DNA of 64,000 nt, from positions 186,001 through 250,000 of the forward strand of contig JAFEAM010000003.1 of NCBI GenBank assembly GCA_018266395.1, written 5' to 3'. Under the pieces are notes generated by a model, which was not told the origin of the DNA, searched no databases, and saw nothing but the letters and a program-made list of their open reading frames with translations. The position numbers were made by a program, and so were the translations under genes. Each line of letters begins with the position of its first letter. Position 1 is the stretch's first letter. The DNA comes from Bacteroidota bacterium. GTDB lineage: Bacteria; Bacteroidota; Bacteroidia; Cytophagales; Cyclobacteriaceae. Of this stretch, positions 44,816-53,365 are shown piece by piece.

Positions 44816-45841
44816 CTACTTCTTTCTGCATCCTTCAATGATGTACTTGTTGAACTTGCCGTCATCCCTGATGATGGAGAAAAACTCTCCTATGAAGGAA
44901 CGCATGTCGTTGTATTCTTTTTCAGAAAACAGCGTCCGGTACTTTTCGATTGTGCCCATGATCTCAGGTTCCTTCTTTATAAAATCCTGGCGTACATATT
45001 GAACGATAGGCTCCTTCCTGCAGAATCCCCTATAGAGTCGATCGCGTACACTGGTGATTCCAAGATCAGCGTTTACCTCGGCATAAGGTGGATTTACGAA
45101 TCCTGACATGTCAAAGTCATACGCCAGCGGGATATAGGTGCGTGGCTCTTTGTACATCACCTTGGCATTATGAAGGAAAGTGGTGGACCAATCCGTATTG
45201 GCGATCATAAACTGAAAAAGATCGTGTTTCAAAGCAGCTGTATCATTAAGTCCCAGCGGATGCAGGTTCAGCTTTTCCATTACTTTGGCCTTGTTGCGCT
45301 TGGCAACTTTGTCATCGTCTTCAATGAAGAAACCTGCCAATTGAAATGTTTTGGTCTTCTTCCCGTCCAGTTCACTGAACTCGACATTAGCCAATCGGGT
45401 GTTGAAATAGTATGGCGTAATTCTCTCATACATTTTATAGGCCACGTATTCCTTCAGCAGCAGCACATTCTTGCCGTCATTATTCTGACACGGGAGTACA
45501 AGTTTCAGACTCTTGTTTCCTTCCAGGACAGTCCCCTTCGTGTTTTCCTTCTCGCTCTTGATCTTGAGAGGAGCAAAGTAGCAGTTCTTGCGCCGGAAGA
45601 TACCCCTGGCCCTTACATCTATCTTGATTGAATCCCAACCCCCTTTCGCATTCTTTACATAAAACATGTAGGGCAGATAGGTTGAATCATTGGTCTTCTT
45701 TTTAATATCTTTGATTGACACCTTTAACTTGATGTCCAATGTCTGCTGGTCACTGAATAGCCGGGTCAGGTCAGACTTTTGTGCAGTCGCGACGCGCGAT
45801 AACAGCAGCAACATCAGGATGAAGAGGGTTGACTTTTTCAT
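44816..45841 (-). CDS. Exported protein with CotH-like features
   Basis: A 341-residue protein with a signal peptide ending RVATAQ. The region FQFMIANTDWSTTFLHN (about 217-233) followed by YIPLAYDFDMSGF (near 242-254) resembles the NTD...HN...PxDxD pattern of CotH-type protein kinases and related folds. A similar secreted family is common in Bacteroidota but without known function. No T9SS C-terminal domain is apparent. The kinase-like reading is tentative; the export prediction is good. Confidence 0.6.
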   Translation of the reverse strand: MKKSTLFILMLLLLSRVATAQKSDLTRLFSDQQTLDIKLKVSIKDIKKKTNDSTYLPYMFYVKNAKGGWDSIKIDVRARGIFRRKNCYFAPLKIKSEKENTKGTVLEGNKSLKLVLPCQNNDGKNVLLLKEYVAYKMYERITPYYFNTRLANVEFSELDGKKTKTFQLAGFFIEDDDKVAKRNKAKVMEKLNLHPLGLNDTAALKHDLFQFMIANTDWSTTFLHNAKVMYKEPRTYIPLAYDFDMSGFVNPPYAEVNADLGITSVRDRLYRGFCRKEPIVQYVRQDFIKKEPEIMGTIEKYRTLFSEKEYNDMRSFIGEFFSIIRDDGKFNKYIIEGCRKK

Positions 45842-45876
45842 CGATAGCTCAATTTAGGGAGGCTTGATCTTAAACT

Positions 45877-46614
45877 ATGAAGAAATACTTACAGATTATA
45901 AATATCAGGACTTTTCAGGTCTTGTTGATCTGCCTCGGCACATCTTTTTTGGTGATCCACTACGAAATCAAATATAATTTCGATCTGACAGTCATAAGTA
46001 TAGCAATCATTTTCCCTCTGGTATTTACCATTCGTGCAGCCTTTAGGCGGAGAGAAAAGGCATTGGAACACCTCAGCCGCTTCAAATCTTCGTTGCAGAC
46101 GGTTAACAACTGCTTCCAGCGATGTAAGAAACTGCCTGATACCCAAAAAGAGGTAGCAAAAGCCAGGCTGCTTCAAATTTCGGATTCACTGATGGACTAT
46201 GTAACGCACAAGGTGGATAACCAGGGTGCACTTAAAAGCAGTCTTGACGCGATCCCTGCATTTATTATGGAAAATAAGGAGGGACTTGGATCCTCTGAAG
46301 CATTCAAGGTCTATCGATTTTTCAAGGAGGTGTATTCAAGCGTCGAAAACACTGTCGCCATTTACACGCATCGGACGCCAATCAGTCTCCGGGCCTATTG
46401 CCAGATCTTCATATACTTCTTTCCGATCATTTATACGCCGGCTTTACTGCACCGGCTCGACAACAATTCGCCGGATTGGGTGGTTTATTCACTAAGTACC
46501 ATTACCGGTTTCATACTCATATCCCTTTTCAATGTGCAGGATCAGATGGAACATCCGTTTGACCAACAGGGATTGGATGACATCAGACTGGAACAATTCC
46601 GGTTTCCGGTATGA
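45877..46614 (+). CDS. Bestrophin-like membrane protein
   Basis: A 245-residue protein with hydrophobic segments near 13-30, 36-52, 175-193 and 203-220. The end, SLFNVQDQMEHPFDQQGLDDI, recalls the D-P-F pattern after the last helix of bestrophin/RFP-TM chloride channels, although the family's other signatures are weak. Divergent from the CotH-like gene with a 35-bp gap, and 101 bp before prfC. Assignment is tentative; membrane location is clear. Confidence 0.5.
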   Translation: MKKYLQIINIRTFQVLLICLGTSFLVIHYEIKYNFDLTVISIAIIFPLVFTIRAAFRRREKALEHLSRFKSSLQTVNNCFQRCKKLPDTQKEVAKARLLQISDSLMDYVTHKVDNQGALKSSLDAIPAFIMENKEGLGSSEAFKVYRFFKEVYSSVENTVAIYTHRTPISLRAYCQIFIYFFPIIYTPALLHRLDNNSPDWVVYSLSTITGFILISLFNVQDQMEHPFDQQGLDDIRLEQFRFPV

Positions 46615-46692
46615 TCCTGATGAGCTGAAATACATTCCTTCCGCCGCTGTCTCTCCTTCCTGTCGACCGGCTTCTGCTTGGCGCTTTTTTGT

Positions 46693-46700
46693 TAGCTTTG
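46693..46700 (+). promoter_or_regulatory. Candidate -7 element of prfC
   Basis: TAGCTTTG matches TAnnTTTG exactly and is 15 bp before the prfC ATG at 46716. There is no TTTG at -33 (the sequence there is GC-rich). The predicted leader would be under 12 nt. Confidence 0.4.
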
Positions 46701-46715
46701 CGGCCTTTGTTCGCC

Positions 46716-48317
46716 ATGACGCTGGAGCAGGAAATATCAAAGAGAAGAACCTTTGGCATCATTAGCCACCCGGATGCCGGTAAGACTACACTTACTGAAA
46801 AGCTTCTGCTGTTTGGAGGGGCCATTCAAAAAGCAGGCGCCGTGAAGTCCAGCAAAATCAAGGACCACGCGCGAAGCGACTGGATGGAAATCGAAAAGCA
46901 AAGGGGAATTTCCGTTGCCACCTCTGTCATGGGATTTAACTACCAGGACATTAAGATCAACCTGTTGGATACACCGGGCCACCAGGACTTTGCTGAAGAC
47001 ACCTATCGCACCCTCACTGCTGTTGACAGTGTGATCATGGTGATCGATTGTGTGAAAGGCGTGGAGACCCAGACGGAAAAGTTGATGGATGTTTGTCGCA
47101 TGCGCAATACGCCTGTCATATGTTTTATCAACAAACTGGACCGTGAAGGAAGGGATCCATTCGAACTATTGGATGAAATTGAAGACAAGCTTGACATAAA
47201 AGTTCGCCCGCTCAGCTGGCCAATCAGCATGGGTAAGACTTTTAAGGGGGTATATAGTCTGTATGAAAAGAGCCTTCACCTTTTTACCGCCAGCAAGACA
47301 GTGATAGAGGAGGGGATTCAGGTTTCAGATATCAGCAACCTTGAACTTGATACCCTTATTGGTGAAAACAATGCGAAGCAGCTTCGGGCAGATGTCGAGC
47401 TCATTGAAGGCGTTTATCCAGACTTCTCGATTCAGGAATACCTTGAAGGGAAGGTGGCGCCGGTATTCTTTGGCAGTGCTGTCAATAACTTTGGCGTAAA
47501 GGAATTGCTTGATACTTTCATCCGGATAGCGCCACCACCCAGGCACCGGGCAACCAGTGCAAGGATTGTTGAACCGGACGAAAAGAAATTTTCAGGTTTC
47601 ATATTCAAGATTCATGCAAACATGGATCCCAAACACCGCAACCGTATCGCCTTCTTAAGGGTGTGTTCTGGCAGGTTTGAGCGGGGAAACAATTATTACC
47701 ATGTCCGGCAGGAAAAGAGCTTCAGGTTCTCCAATGCAACCGCATTCCTTGCACAGGATCGGGAGACCATCGATGAGGCCTGGCCAGGCGACATCGTGGG
47801 TATATATGACACCGGCAACCTTAAAATAGGAGATACGCTTACCGAAGGAGAGAAGCTCCATTACACCGGAATCCCCAGCTTTTCACCTGAGATTTTCAAG
47901 GAGGTGATCAACAAAGATGCCATGAAAAGCAAGCAGCTGGAGAAAGGATTGCTTCAATTGATGGAAGAAGGTGTAGCACAGCTTTTCACATATGATGTGG
48001 GAAAAAGAAAGGTGATCGGCACGGTGGGTCCTCTGCAGTTTGAAGTGATCCAATTCCGGCTGCTTCATGAATACGGTGCAACTGTGGAGTTTGTGCCGCA
48101 GCCTATCTATAAGGCGTGTTGGCTGAGCAGTGACAGCGACGTCAAGCTTCAGGAATTTGTCAGTTCCAAATTGCGCCACATCGCCCGTGACAAAGAAGGC
48201 AAACTGGTCTTTATGGCCGAGTCAAAGGCCTGGCTACAAATGGTTCAGGACAATTTCCCTGACATCAAATTCCATTTCACTTCTGAATTCAATCCAGCCG
48301 TGGAGGTGAAAGATTGA
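46716..48317 (+). CDS. prfC: Peptide chain release factor 3
   Basis: A 533-residue translational GTPase that removes RF1/RF2 after peptide release. G1 is SHPDAGKTT (18-26), G3 DTPGHQDF, G4 [21 protein letters not shown] at the N-terminus is diagnostic of RF3 against EF-G. ATG 46716 is chosen over an upstream in-frame ATG because it matches the family start [13 protein letters not shown]. Convergent with the beta-lactamase-like gene, 16 bp apart, with no clear terminator between them. Confidence 0.97.
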   Translation: MTLEQEISKRRTFGIISHPDAGKTTLTEKLLLFGGAIQKAGAVKSSKIKDHARSDWMEIEKQRGISVATSVMGFNYQDIKINLLDTPGHQDFAEDTYRTLTAVDSVIMVIDCVKGVETQTEKLMDVCRMRNTPVICFINKLDREGRDPFELLDEIEDKLDIKVRPLSWPISMGKTFKGVYSLYEKSLHLFTASKTVIEEGIQVSDISNLELDTLIGENNAKQLRADVELIEGVYPDFSIQEYLEGKVAPVFFGSAVNNFGVKELLDTFIRIAPPPRHRATSARIVEPDEKKFSGFIFKIHANMDPKHRNRIAFLRVCSGRFERGNNYYHVRQEKSFRFSNATAFLAQDRETIDEAWPGDIVGIYDTGNLKIGDTLTEGEKLHYTGIPSFSPEIFKEVINKDAMKSKQLEKGLLQLMEEGVAQLFTYDVGKRKVIGTVGPLQFEVIQFRLLHEYGATVEFVPQPIYKACWLSSDSDVKLQEFVSSKLRHIARDKEGKLVFMAESKAWLQMVQDNFPDIKFHFTSEFNPAVEVKD

Positions 48318-48333
48318 AGCAAGCAGTTTTGAG

Positions 48334-49233
48334 TTATTGGCCCTTTTCTTGTGCCACAACTCCGTCAAAGATCATCCTGGACACTTCGGCCATCGCTTCG
48401 ACACCGGCTTTTTCATCGACAAGTTCTCTGGAAAGTAAAACCAGCACATAACTTCTTCCATCCGGAAGGAAGACTATTCCGGAGTCATGATGCAATCCGG
48501 TTATCCATCCGGTCTTGTGTGCCACCTTAACGCCATCGGGGAGTTTGGCGGGTATGATGTCATTGAATTTCTGGTCGAGCAAAATCCGGATCATTCCATC
48601 GGAAGCCTCGCGGCTAACCGCTTCACCTTTGGCAATTTTGGAAAGCAGCACCATAAGATCATATGCGGTAACGGTATTGTTGAGTCCCTGCTGGTAGGCC
48701 TTGTCATCTTCCACTCCCCGCAAAACTTCAAGATCTTTTAAACCCAGGGATCGCATGGTGGCCGTGACATTCTTTGCACCCACCTTGTCGATAATGAGAT
48801 TTGTGGCAAGATTGGAGGAATAGATTATCATCGCATACATTACGTCATACATCGATTTCTTCTTACCTATATTCCGGTAGAGTTCAAATTCACTGTCTTC
48901 GGCGGAATCCAGGCGGTAGACACTTTCATCCACGATGCTTTTGAATTCATTAATGATGGGGATGGAATCCTGGAGCGAAAATTTCCCCTCGGCGGCCTGC
49001 CGATATACTTCTACCATTACCGGAGTTTTCATTGTACTGGCCGCATGAAATCGTTCATGCTCATTTACAAGAATCATTTCATCGGTCTGAAGATCATGAA
49101 AAGCGACAGCGAATTTGCCGTCAGCTTTATTCAGACGGGAAGTTATTTCATTTCTTAGGCCATCACTTTTGTGCCGGGTATTGCATGAAGCAAGACATGC
49201 AAGAGCAAGCAGGATAATTGGGATTCTAACCAT
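48334..49233 (-). CDS. Class-A beta-lactamase-like serine hydrolase, lipoprotein
   Basis: A 299-residue predicted lipoprotein (LASC, Cys17) with the penicillin-interacting fold. SxxK is STMK (Ser66, Lys69), the SDN-type motif is SSN (139-141) and KTG is 240-242. The Omega-loop glutamate that deacylates in class A enzymes (Glu166, in ExxLN) appears as Gln181 in QQGLN. Without that base rapid beta-lactam hydrolysis is unlikely; a D,D-peptidase-like or other acyl-serine role is possible. It is convergent with prfC and divergent from the FkbM gene. Confidence 0.85.
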   Translation of the reverse strand: MVRIPIILLALACLASCNTRHKSDGLRNEITSRLNKADGKFAVAFHDLQTDEMILVNEHERFHAASTMKTPVMVEVYRQAAEGKFSLQDSIPIINEFKSIVDESVYRLDSAEDSEFELYRNIGKKKSMYDVMYAMIIYSSNLATNLIIDKVGAKNVTATMRSLGLKDLEVLRGVEDDKAYQQGLNNTVTAYDLMVLLSKIAKGEAVSREASDGMIRILLDQKFNDIIPAKLPDGVKVAHKTGWITGLHHDSGIVFLPDGRSYVLVLLSRELVDEKAGVEAMAEVSRMIFDGVVAQEKGQ

Positions 49234-49284
49234 GGATTGATATTAAAAGATTACTTTCGCAAGTCAAACAACTTACCTTAAAAC

Positions 49285-50079
49285 GTGACGAACGGCTCCT
49301 TTCAGCGCTACCTCAACCTCTTCTCCAATATTAAGAACTGGCCCAGGTATTTTTCCCAGAAAAGCGACCAGACTTTCCAGCCTGTCACATTTGAGACCCG
49401 TGCCGGAATCACTTTTGAGGTGCCTACACGCGAATTGTATCTCGTTTTTAAGGAAATTTTCATGACGGATTTCTACTCGATCAATGATTGGGCGAAATCA
49501 CTTCCCGATCGACCTGTCGTAGTGGACGTAGGCGCAAACGCGGGATATTTCAGCATTCTCATGATGTCCAAACGGCCGGATGCGACGATTTATGCATACG
49601 AGCCTATCGAGCGGAATTTTACCCTGTTCGGTGAGAACATCAAACGCAATGTTGCAATGACAGGACATGTACACTTGTTCCACCGCGCAGTAACAGGCTC
49701 CCCGACTGATGAGATCACTCTGTACAAGGAGGCCGACAGCGCCAACTCTGTAACGGCATCTGTTTATAAGGACTTTGAATCACACAACCTTACTGCTGTT
49801 AAAGTAAAGGCGATTTCCCTGGCTGCCATTTTGGAAACTAACAAGCTTGCACGAATAGATTTTCTCAAACTGGATTGCGAAGGAAGTGAGTATCCCATTG
49901 TCTACGAATCTGATCCATCCGTCTGGAATGCCATAAATTCACTGTTCCTGGAAGTGCATGACCTGGACAAGGAAAAGCGCAATTACACTTTCATGAATGA
50001 ATTCCTGCAGAAGCTTGGCTACAGGACTTCTGCTCAATTGGCGAATAACGGTTGCCATGCGCTCTATGCGTGGCGCTGA
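49285..50079 (+). CDS. FkbM-family methyltransferase
   Basis: A 264-residue SAM-dependent methyltransferase of the FkbM family, which O-methylates sugars and other small molecules. SAM motif I is VVVDVGANAGYFS (about 78-90), followed by YAYEPIERN; DFLKLDCEGSEY near 193-204 is the FkbM signature. The start is GTG at 49285. It begins a plus-strand run with rluA-type, DUF6787 and lipoprotein genes. The acceptor is unknown; glycan modification is the usual guess. Confidence 0.88.
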   Translation: MTNGSFQRYLNLFSNIKNWPRYFSQKSDQTFQPVTFETRAGITFEVPTRELYLVFKEIFMTDFYSINDWAKSLPDRPVVVDVGANAGYFSILMMSKRPDATIYAYEPIERNFTLFGENIKRNVAMTGHVHLFHRAVTGSPTDEITLYKEADSANSVTASVYKDFESHNLTAVKVKAISLAAILETNKLARIDFLKLDCEGSEYPIVYESDPSVWNAINSLFLEVHDLDKEKRNYTFMNEFLQKLGYRTSAQLANNGCHALYAWR

Positions 50080-50090
50080 CAGTCAGCAGC

Positions 50091-50771
50091 ATGGATCAGC
50101 CAACGGTTATCTGGGAAGACAATCACCTGCTGGCAATTAACAAGCCGGCAGGCTGGCTCGTGCAGGGTGATGCAACAGGCGATGCAACACTTGCAGATTG
50201 GTGCAAGGCTTATATCAAAGAAAAATATCAAAAGCCCGGTGAAGCATTTCTCGGTGTCATCCACAGACTTGACAGGCCGGTAAGTGGGGTGGTGGTTTTT
50301 GCCCGCACATCCAAAGCGCTGACGCGGATGAATAAACTCTTTCGGTCCCGTGAAGTTGAGAAAATCTATTGGGCTCTTACCGATCATGTTCCGCCTCAAA
50401 AGAGCGGCCATCTGGTGCATTGGTTGAAGAAAGATGAAAAGAAAAACAAAGTGACTGTCTTCAACAAGGAGACCGTAGGGGCCCTTAGATCAGAACTTCA
50501 GTATCAGTGGGTAGCCTCTGCCCTTGGCACCTTCCTTCTGGAATTGCGTCCATTGACCGGGCGATCGCATCAGATAAGAGTTCAGCTTGCTTCCATGGGC
50601 TGCAGCATTATGGGTGACCTCAAATATGGATCACAGTTCACAACCGGTGACGGCAGTATTGCACTCCATGCGCGCCGTCTTTCTTTCCAGCACCCCGTCA
50701 GTAAAAACAGGGTTGACCTTTCTGCCACGGTACCAACCCGTCTGTGGTGGCATCCGTTTCAGGAGAAATAA
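50091..50771 (+). CDS. RluA-family pseudouridine synthase
   Basis: A 226-residue pseudouridine synthase of the RluA/RluC/RluD group, isomerising uridines in rRNA or tRNA. The catalytic Asp61 lies in HRLDRPVSG and the family motif LTGRSHQIRVQL near 160-171. No S4 domain is present, so it is the short form, and the target base cannot be told. ATG 50091 is preferred over an upstream ATG inside the FkbM gene; the gap is 11 bp. Confidence 0.92.
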   Translation: MDQPTVIWEDNHLLAINKPAGWLVQGDATGDATLADWCKAYIKEKYQKPGEAFLGVIHRLDRPVSGVVVFARTSKALTRMNKLFRSREVEKIYWALTDHVPPQKSGHLVHWLKKDEKKNKVTVFNKETVGALRSELQYQWVASALGTFLLELRPLTGRSHQIRVQLASMGCSIMGDLKYGSQFTTGDGSIALHARRLSFQHPVSKNRVDLSATVPTRLWWHPFQEK

Positions 50772-50803
50772 ATGCCTAGTTTTAGAATTCAATTGGAATT
50801 GTA

Positions 50804-51115
50804 GTGAGCTGGCTGGAGAAACTTCAGAGCCGATGGAAGGTGAAAAGCATTGCGCAGGTCGTAATGATCTTGATTGTCTTCGCACTGACAGGATTTACGG
50901 TAGTATTTCTGAAAAAGCCAGTACTCACCTATTTTTTTGAGGGAACGCCTCGGCCATTATGGGCTACAGTCGTTTACTATATTTTGATCCTTCCGGTGTA
51001 TAATGCGATTCTGCTCCTGTATGGACTGCTGCTCGGACAATTCCGTTTCTTCTGGGACTTTGAGAAACGTATGCTCAATCGTATTTTTGGCAGAACCAAA
51101 AAAAATACACCATGA
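50804..51115 (+). CDS. DUF6787 family small membrane protein
   Basis: A 103-residue protein with two hydrophobic segments (about 17-35 and 56-78) and the C-terminal GQFRFFWDFEKRMLNRI, a Bacteroidota signature I associate with DUF6787. GTG is the start. The stop overlaps the next start as ATGA, so it is coupled to the lipoprotein gene. Function unknown. Confidence 0.75.
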   Translation: MSWLEKLQSRWKVKSIAQVVMILIVFALTGFTVVFLKKPVLTYFFEGTPRPLWATVVYYILILPVYNAILLLYGLLLGQFRFFWDFEKRMLNRIFGRTKKNTP

Positions 51116-51612
51116 AGAAAACTCTTCTCCTTCTCGCGTCTGTCGTTGTTATGGCATCATGCTCTTCACCGAAGTATGCTTATTATTTCAGCCATCATCA
51201 GCAGACAGTGGCTAAACACGAAGGGATTGCGCTGCCGCAACCTGCGGCCGGAGTCCAGAGAGCCGAAGTACTCACAGCCAGTGCTTCTCCGGTTTCATTG
51301 CTTTCAAATGAAACAGCATCAGTAGTGCCCGATTTCAAATCATCAGCTCCTGAATTATCGAAGGAAAAGAGGTCCGTCCTGCGTCATGACATGAAGAAGG
51401 CAATTGCCAAACTTCGTGTGGACAAGAAGATGAAATCTTCCTTGGCCGCAGCCAAGGCAAGCGGGATGGATAATGACCTTAAATTGGCTATCATTTTTGG
51501 TGCAGTGGGTGTGGTTGGCCTAATTATCGGAGGCAATGTTTTCACGATCATTGGCGGAATTGCCATGCTAATTGGCGTTGTGTTCTTTGTGAAATGGATC
51601 ATCCGTCAATAG
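51112..51612 (+). CDS. Lipoprotein with C-terminal membrane segments
   Basis: A 166-residue protein with a lipobox VMASC (Cys17) and a middle part rich in Ser/Ala/Lys. The last 40 residues are strongly hydrophobic and glycine-rich (IIFGAVGVVGLIIGG, then IIGGIAMLIGVVFFVKWII), enough for two spans. Lipid anchor plus membrane spans is an odd mix. It overlaps the DUF6787 gene by ATGA and is followed by a strong terminator, so it ends the operon. Function unknown. Confidence 0.75.
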   Translation: MKKTLLLLASVVVMASCSSPKYAYYFSHHQQTVAKHEGIALPQPAAGVQRAEVLTASASPVSLLSNETASVVPDFKSSAPELSKEKRSVLRHDMKKAIAKLRVDKKMKSSLAAAKASGMDNDLKLAIIFGAVGVVGLIIGGNVFTIIGGIAMLIGVVFFVKWIIRQ

Positions 51613-51628
51613 AGTTTCATTAGCTGTT

Positions 51629-51664
51629 AAGAAAGGCCTCTTTCGGGAGGCCTTTCTTTTTTTT
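51629..51664 (+). terminator. Strong intrinsic terminator
   Basis: A perfect 12-bp stem, AAGAAAGGCCTC with GAGGCCTTTCTT, a 6-nt loop and a run of eight to nine T residues. It closes the FkbM-rluA-DUF6787-lipoprotein run and insulates gldA, whose -7-like element lies 11 bp further on. Confidence 0.95.
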
Positions 51665-51674
51665 AGGGAAAACA

Positions 51675-51682
51675 TATTTTTG
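51675..51682 (+). promoter_or_regulatory. Candidate -7 element of the gldAFG operon
   Basis: TATTTTTG, an exact TAnnTTTG, 18 bp before the gldA ATG and just after the terminator. The -33 place falls in the terminator's right arm and shows no TTTG. The position right after a terminator supports a true promoter. Confidence 0.45.
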
Positions 51683-51699
51683 CAGTCGAAAAAATTCTG

Positions 51700-52635
51700 A
51701 TGAGTATGAACATTCAGATAGAGAATCTCTCCAAACAATACGGCTATCAGAAGGCGGTAGATCACATCTCATTTGAGGTCAGGCCGGGGGAGGTTTTGGG
51801 TTTTCTGGGTCCTAACGGGGCCGGAAAAAGCACAACCATGAAGATGATCACGGGCTACCTCTCCATAGGCGAAGGGGATGTAAGGCTGGGAGGGAAATCG
51901 GTCAGGGAGTATGGAGATGACCTGAAAAGGCACATCGGTTACTTGCCTGAAAACAATCCGCTGTACCTGGACATGCCGGTGATAGACTACCTGGAATTCT
52001 GTGCAGCCCTGCAGGGTGTCCATTCATCCGACATTGGCAAACGAGTACGCGAAATGGTTCGGGTATGCGGCCTGAATGCCGAAAAGCACAAAAAGATCGG
52101 TGAACTCTCCAAGGGCTATCGTCAACGGGTTGGCCTTGCACAGGCCATGATCCATGATCCGGAGGTGCTTGTACTGGATGAACCCACCACCGGCCTTGAC
52201 CCCAACCAGATTGTTGAGATTAGAAAACTGATTCGCGAACTGGGAAAAGAAAAAACAGTGGTGCTCAGTACGCACATCCTCCCGGAAGTTGAAGCCACCT
52301 GCGACCGCATCCTGATCATCAACAAGGGAAAAATCGTTGCAGACGGGTCAGCAGAATCGTTGAGGAAGCAGGCTACTGGACAGGAAATCATCAAACTTCG
52401 GATTGAAGATGCCTCTCCTGATGCGATTATGCAGGAACTCAGACGGCTTCAAAATATTGACACGGTTGAACTTGTGGACAAGACCATGAACCGCTTTGAA
52501 GTCCAAAGTGCCAGTGGCAAATCCTCCCGTCGTGAAATCTTTCAGTTGTGCGTACAGAAGGGCTGGGTTTTGAGTGAACTGATCCCAATTGAAACCAGGC
52601 TTGAAGATATTTTCAGAAATCTAACTACGAACTGA
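51700..52635 (+). CDS. gldA: Gliding-motility ABC transporter ATPase GldA
   Basis: A 311-residue ABC ATPase. Walker A is GPNGAGKST (37-45), the signature LSKGYRQR (136-143) and Walker B VLVLDEP (156-162). The C-terminal 80 residues form the extra domain seen in GldA-type and NatA-type ATPases. It is followed at 1 bp by gldF and then gldG, its membrane partners. In Flavobacterium gldA is unlinked to gldFG, so linkage here is worth noting. The cargo of GldAFG is not known; the complex supports gliding in flavobacteria. Confidence 0.92.
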   Translation: MSMNIQIENLSKQYGYQKAVDHISFEVRPGEVLGFLGPNGAGKSTTMKMITGYLSIGEGDVRLGGKSVREYGDDLKRHIGYLPENNPLYLDMPVIDYLEFCAALQGVHSSDIGKRVREMVRVCGLNAEKHKKIGELSKGYRQRVGLAQAMIHDPEVLVLDEPTTGLDPNQIVEIRKLIRELGKEKTVVLSTHILPEVEATCDRILIINKGKIVADGSAESLRKQATGQEIIKLRIEDASPDAIMQELRRLQNIDTVELVDKTMNRFEVQSASGKSSRREIFQLCVQKGWVLSELIPIETRLEDIFRNLTTN

Positions 52636-52636
52636 T

Positions 52637-53359
52637 ATGAATGCCGTCCTGATCATTGCAAAGAAGGAATTGCAGTCTTATTTCGATTCCCTGATTGCCT
52701 ACATCATGCTCGTTCTGTTCCTGGGCTTCAGCGGATTCTTCACATGGCTGTATGGTTCTGACATTTTCATGGTGGGCCAGGCCACTCTCCAGTCATTCTT
52801 TTCGATAGCCTACTGGACACTTTTCTTCTTTACCCCGGCGCTTACCATGCGACTGCTTGCAGAAGAAAAGAAAACCGGTACGATTGAAATGCTACTGACC
52901 AAGGCCGTCAGCGACCGCCAGGTTGTCCTTGGAAAGTTTCTGTCGGCCCTGATGCTGGTAATGATTGCACTGGCGTTCACCCTGCCTTATGTGATCACGC
53001 TTTCGAAGCTGGGAAATATCGATGCAGGAGAGGTGATATGCGGTTACGGAGGACTTGTACTCATGAGTGCGGCCTACATCTCGATCGGATTGTATGCAAG
53101 CAGCCTGACCAACAATCAGATTGTGGCGTTCCTGCTGGCGTTGTCTATAGGTCTGTTTTTTCATATCATTTTTGATGTTCTGGCATCCAGCTTTACAGGA
53201 ATCCCTGCCCAGGTATTCAGCACCCTTAGCCTGAGCAATCACTTTGAAAGTATGTCCCGCGGAGTAGTCGACAGCAGGGACCTGATATATTTCATTTCCA
53301 TTGTGTTTATGGGACTATTTCTTTCTGAATTGTCGCTCACAAAGAGAAACCTGAACTGA
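52637..53359 (+). CDS. gldF: Gliding-motility ABC transporter permease GldF
   Basis: A 240-residue permease with six hydrophobic segments of the ABC-2 type. The N-terminus AVLIIAKKELQSYFDSLIAY and the AEEKKTGTIEMLLT loop (about 76-89) are typical of GldF. It begins 1 bp after gldA and ends 6 bp before gldG. It would form the membrane channel for the GldA ATPase. Confidence 0.92.
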   Translation: MNAVLIIAKKELQSYFDSLIAYIMLVLFLGFSGFFTWLYGSDIFMVGQATLQSFFSIAYWTLFFFTPALTMRLLAEEKKTGTIEMLLTKAVSDRQVVLGKFLSALMLVMIALAFTLPYVITLSKLGNIDAGEVICGYGGLVLMSAAYISIGLYASSLTNNQIVAFLLALSIGLFFHIIFDVLASSFTGIPAQVFSTLSLSNHFESMSRGVVDSRDLIYFISIVFMGLFLSELSLTKRNLN

Positions 53360-53365
53360 TCCGGC

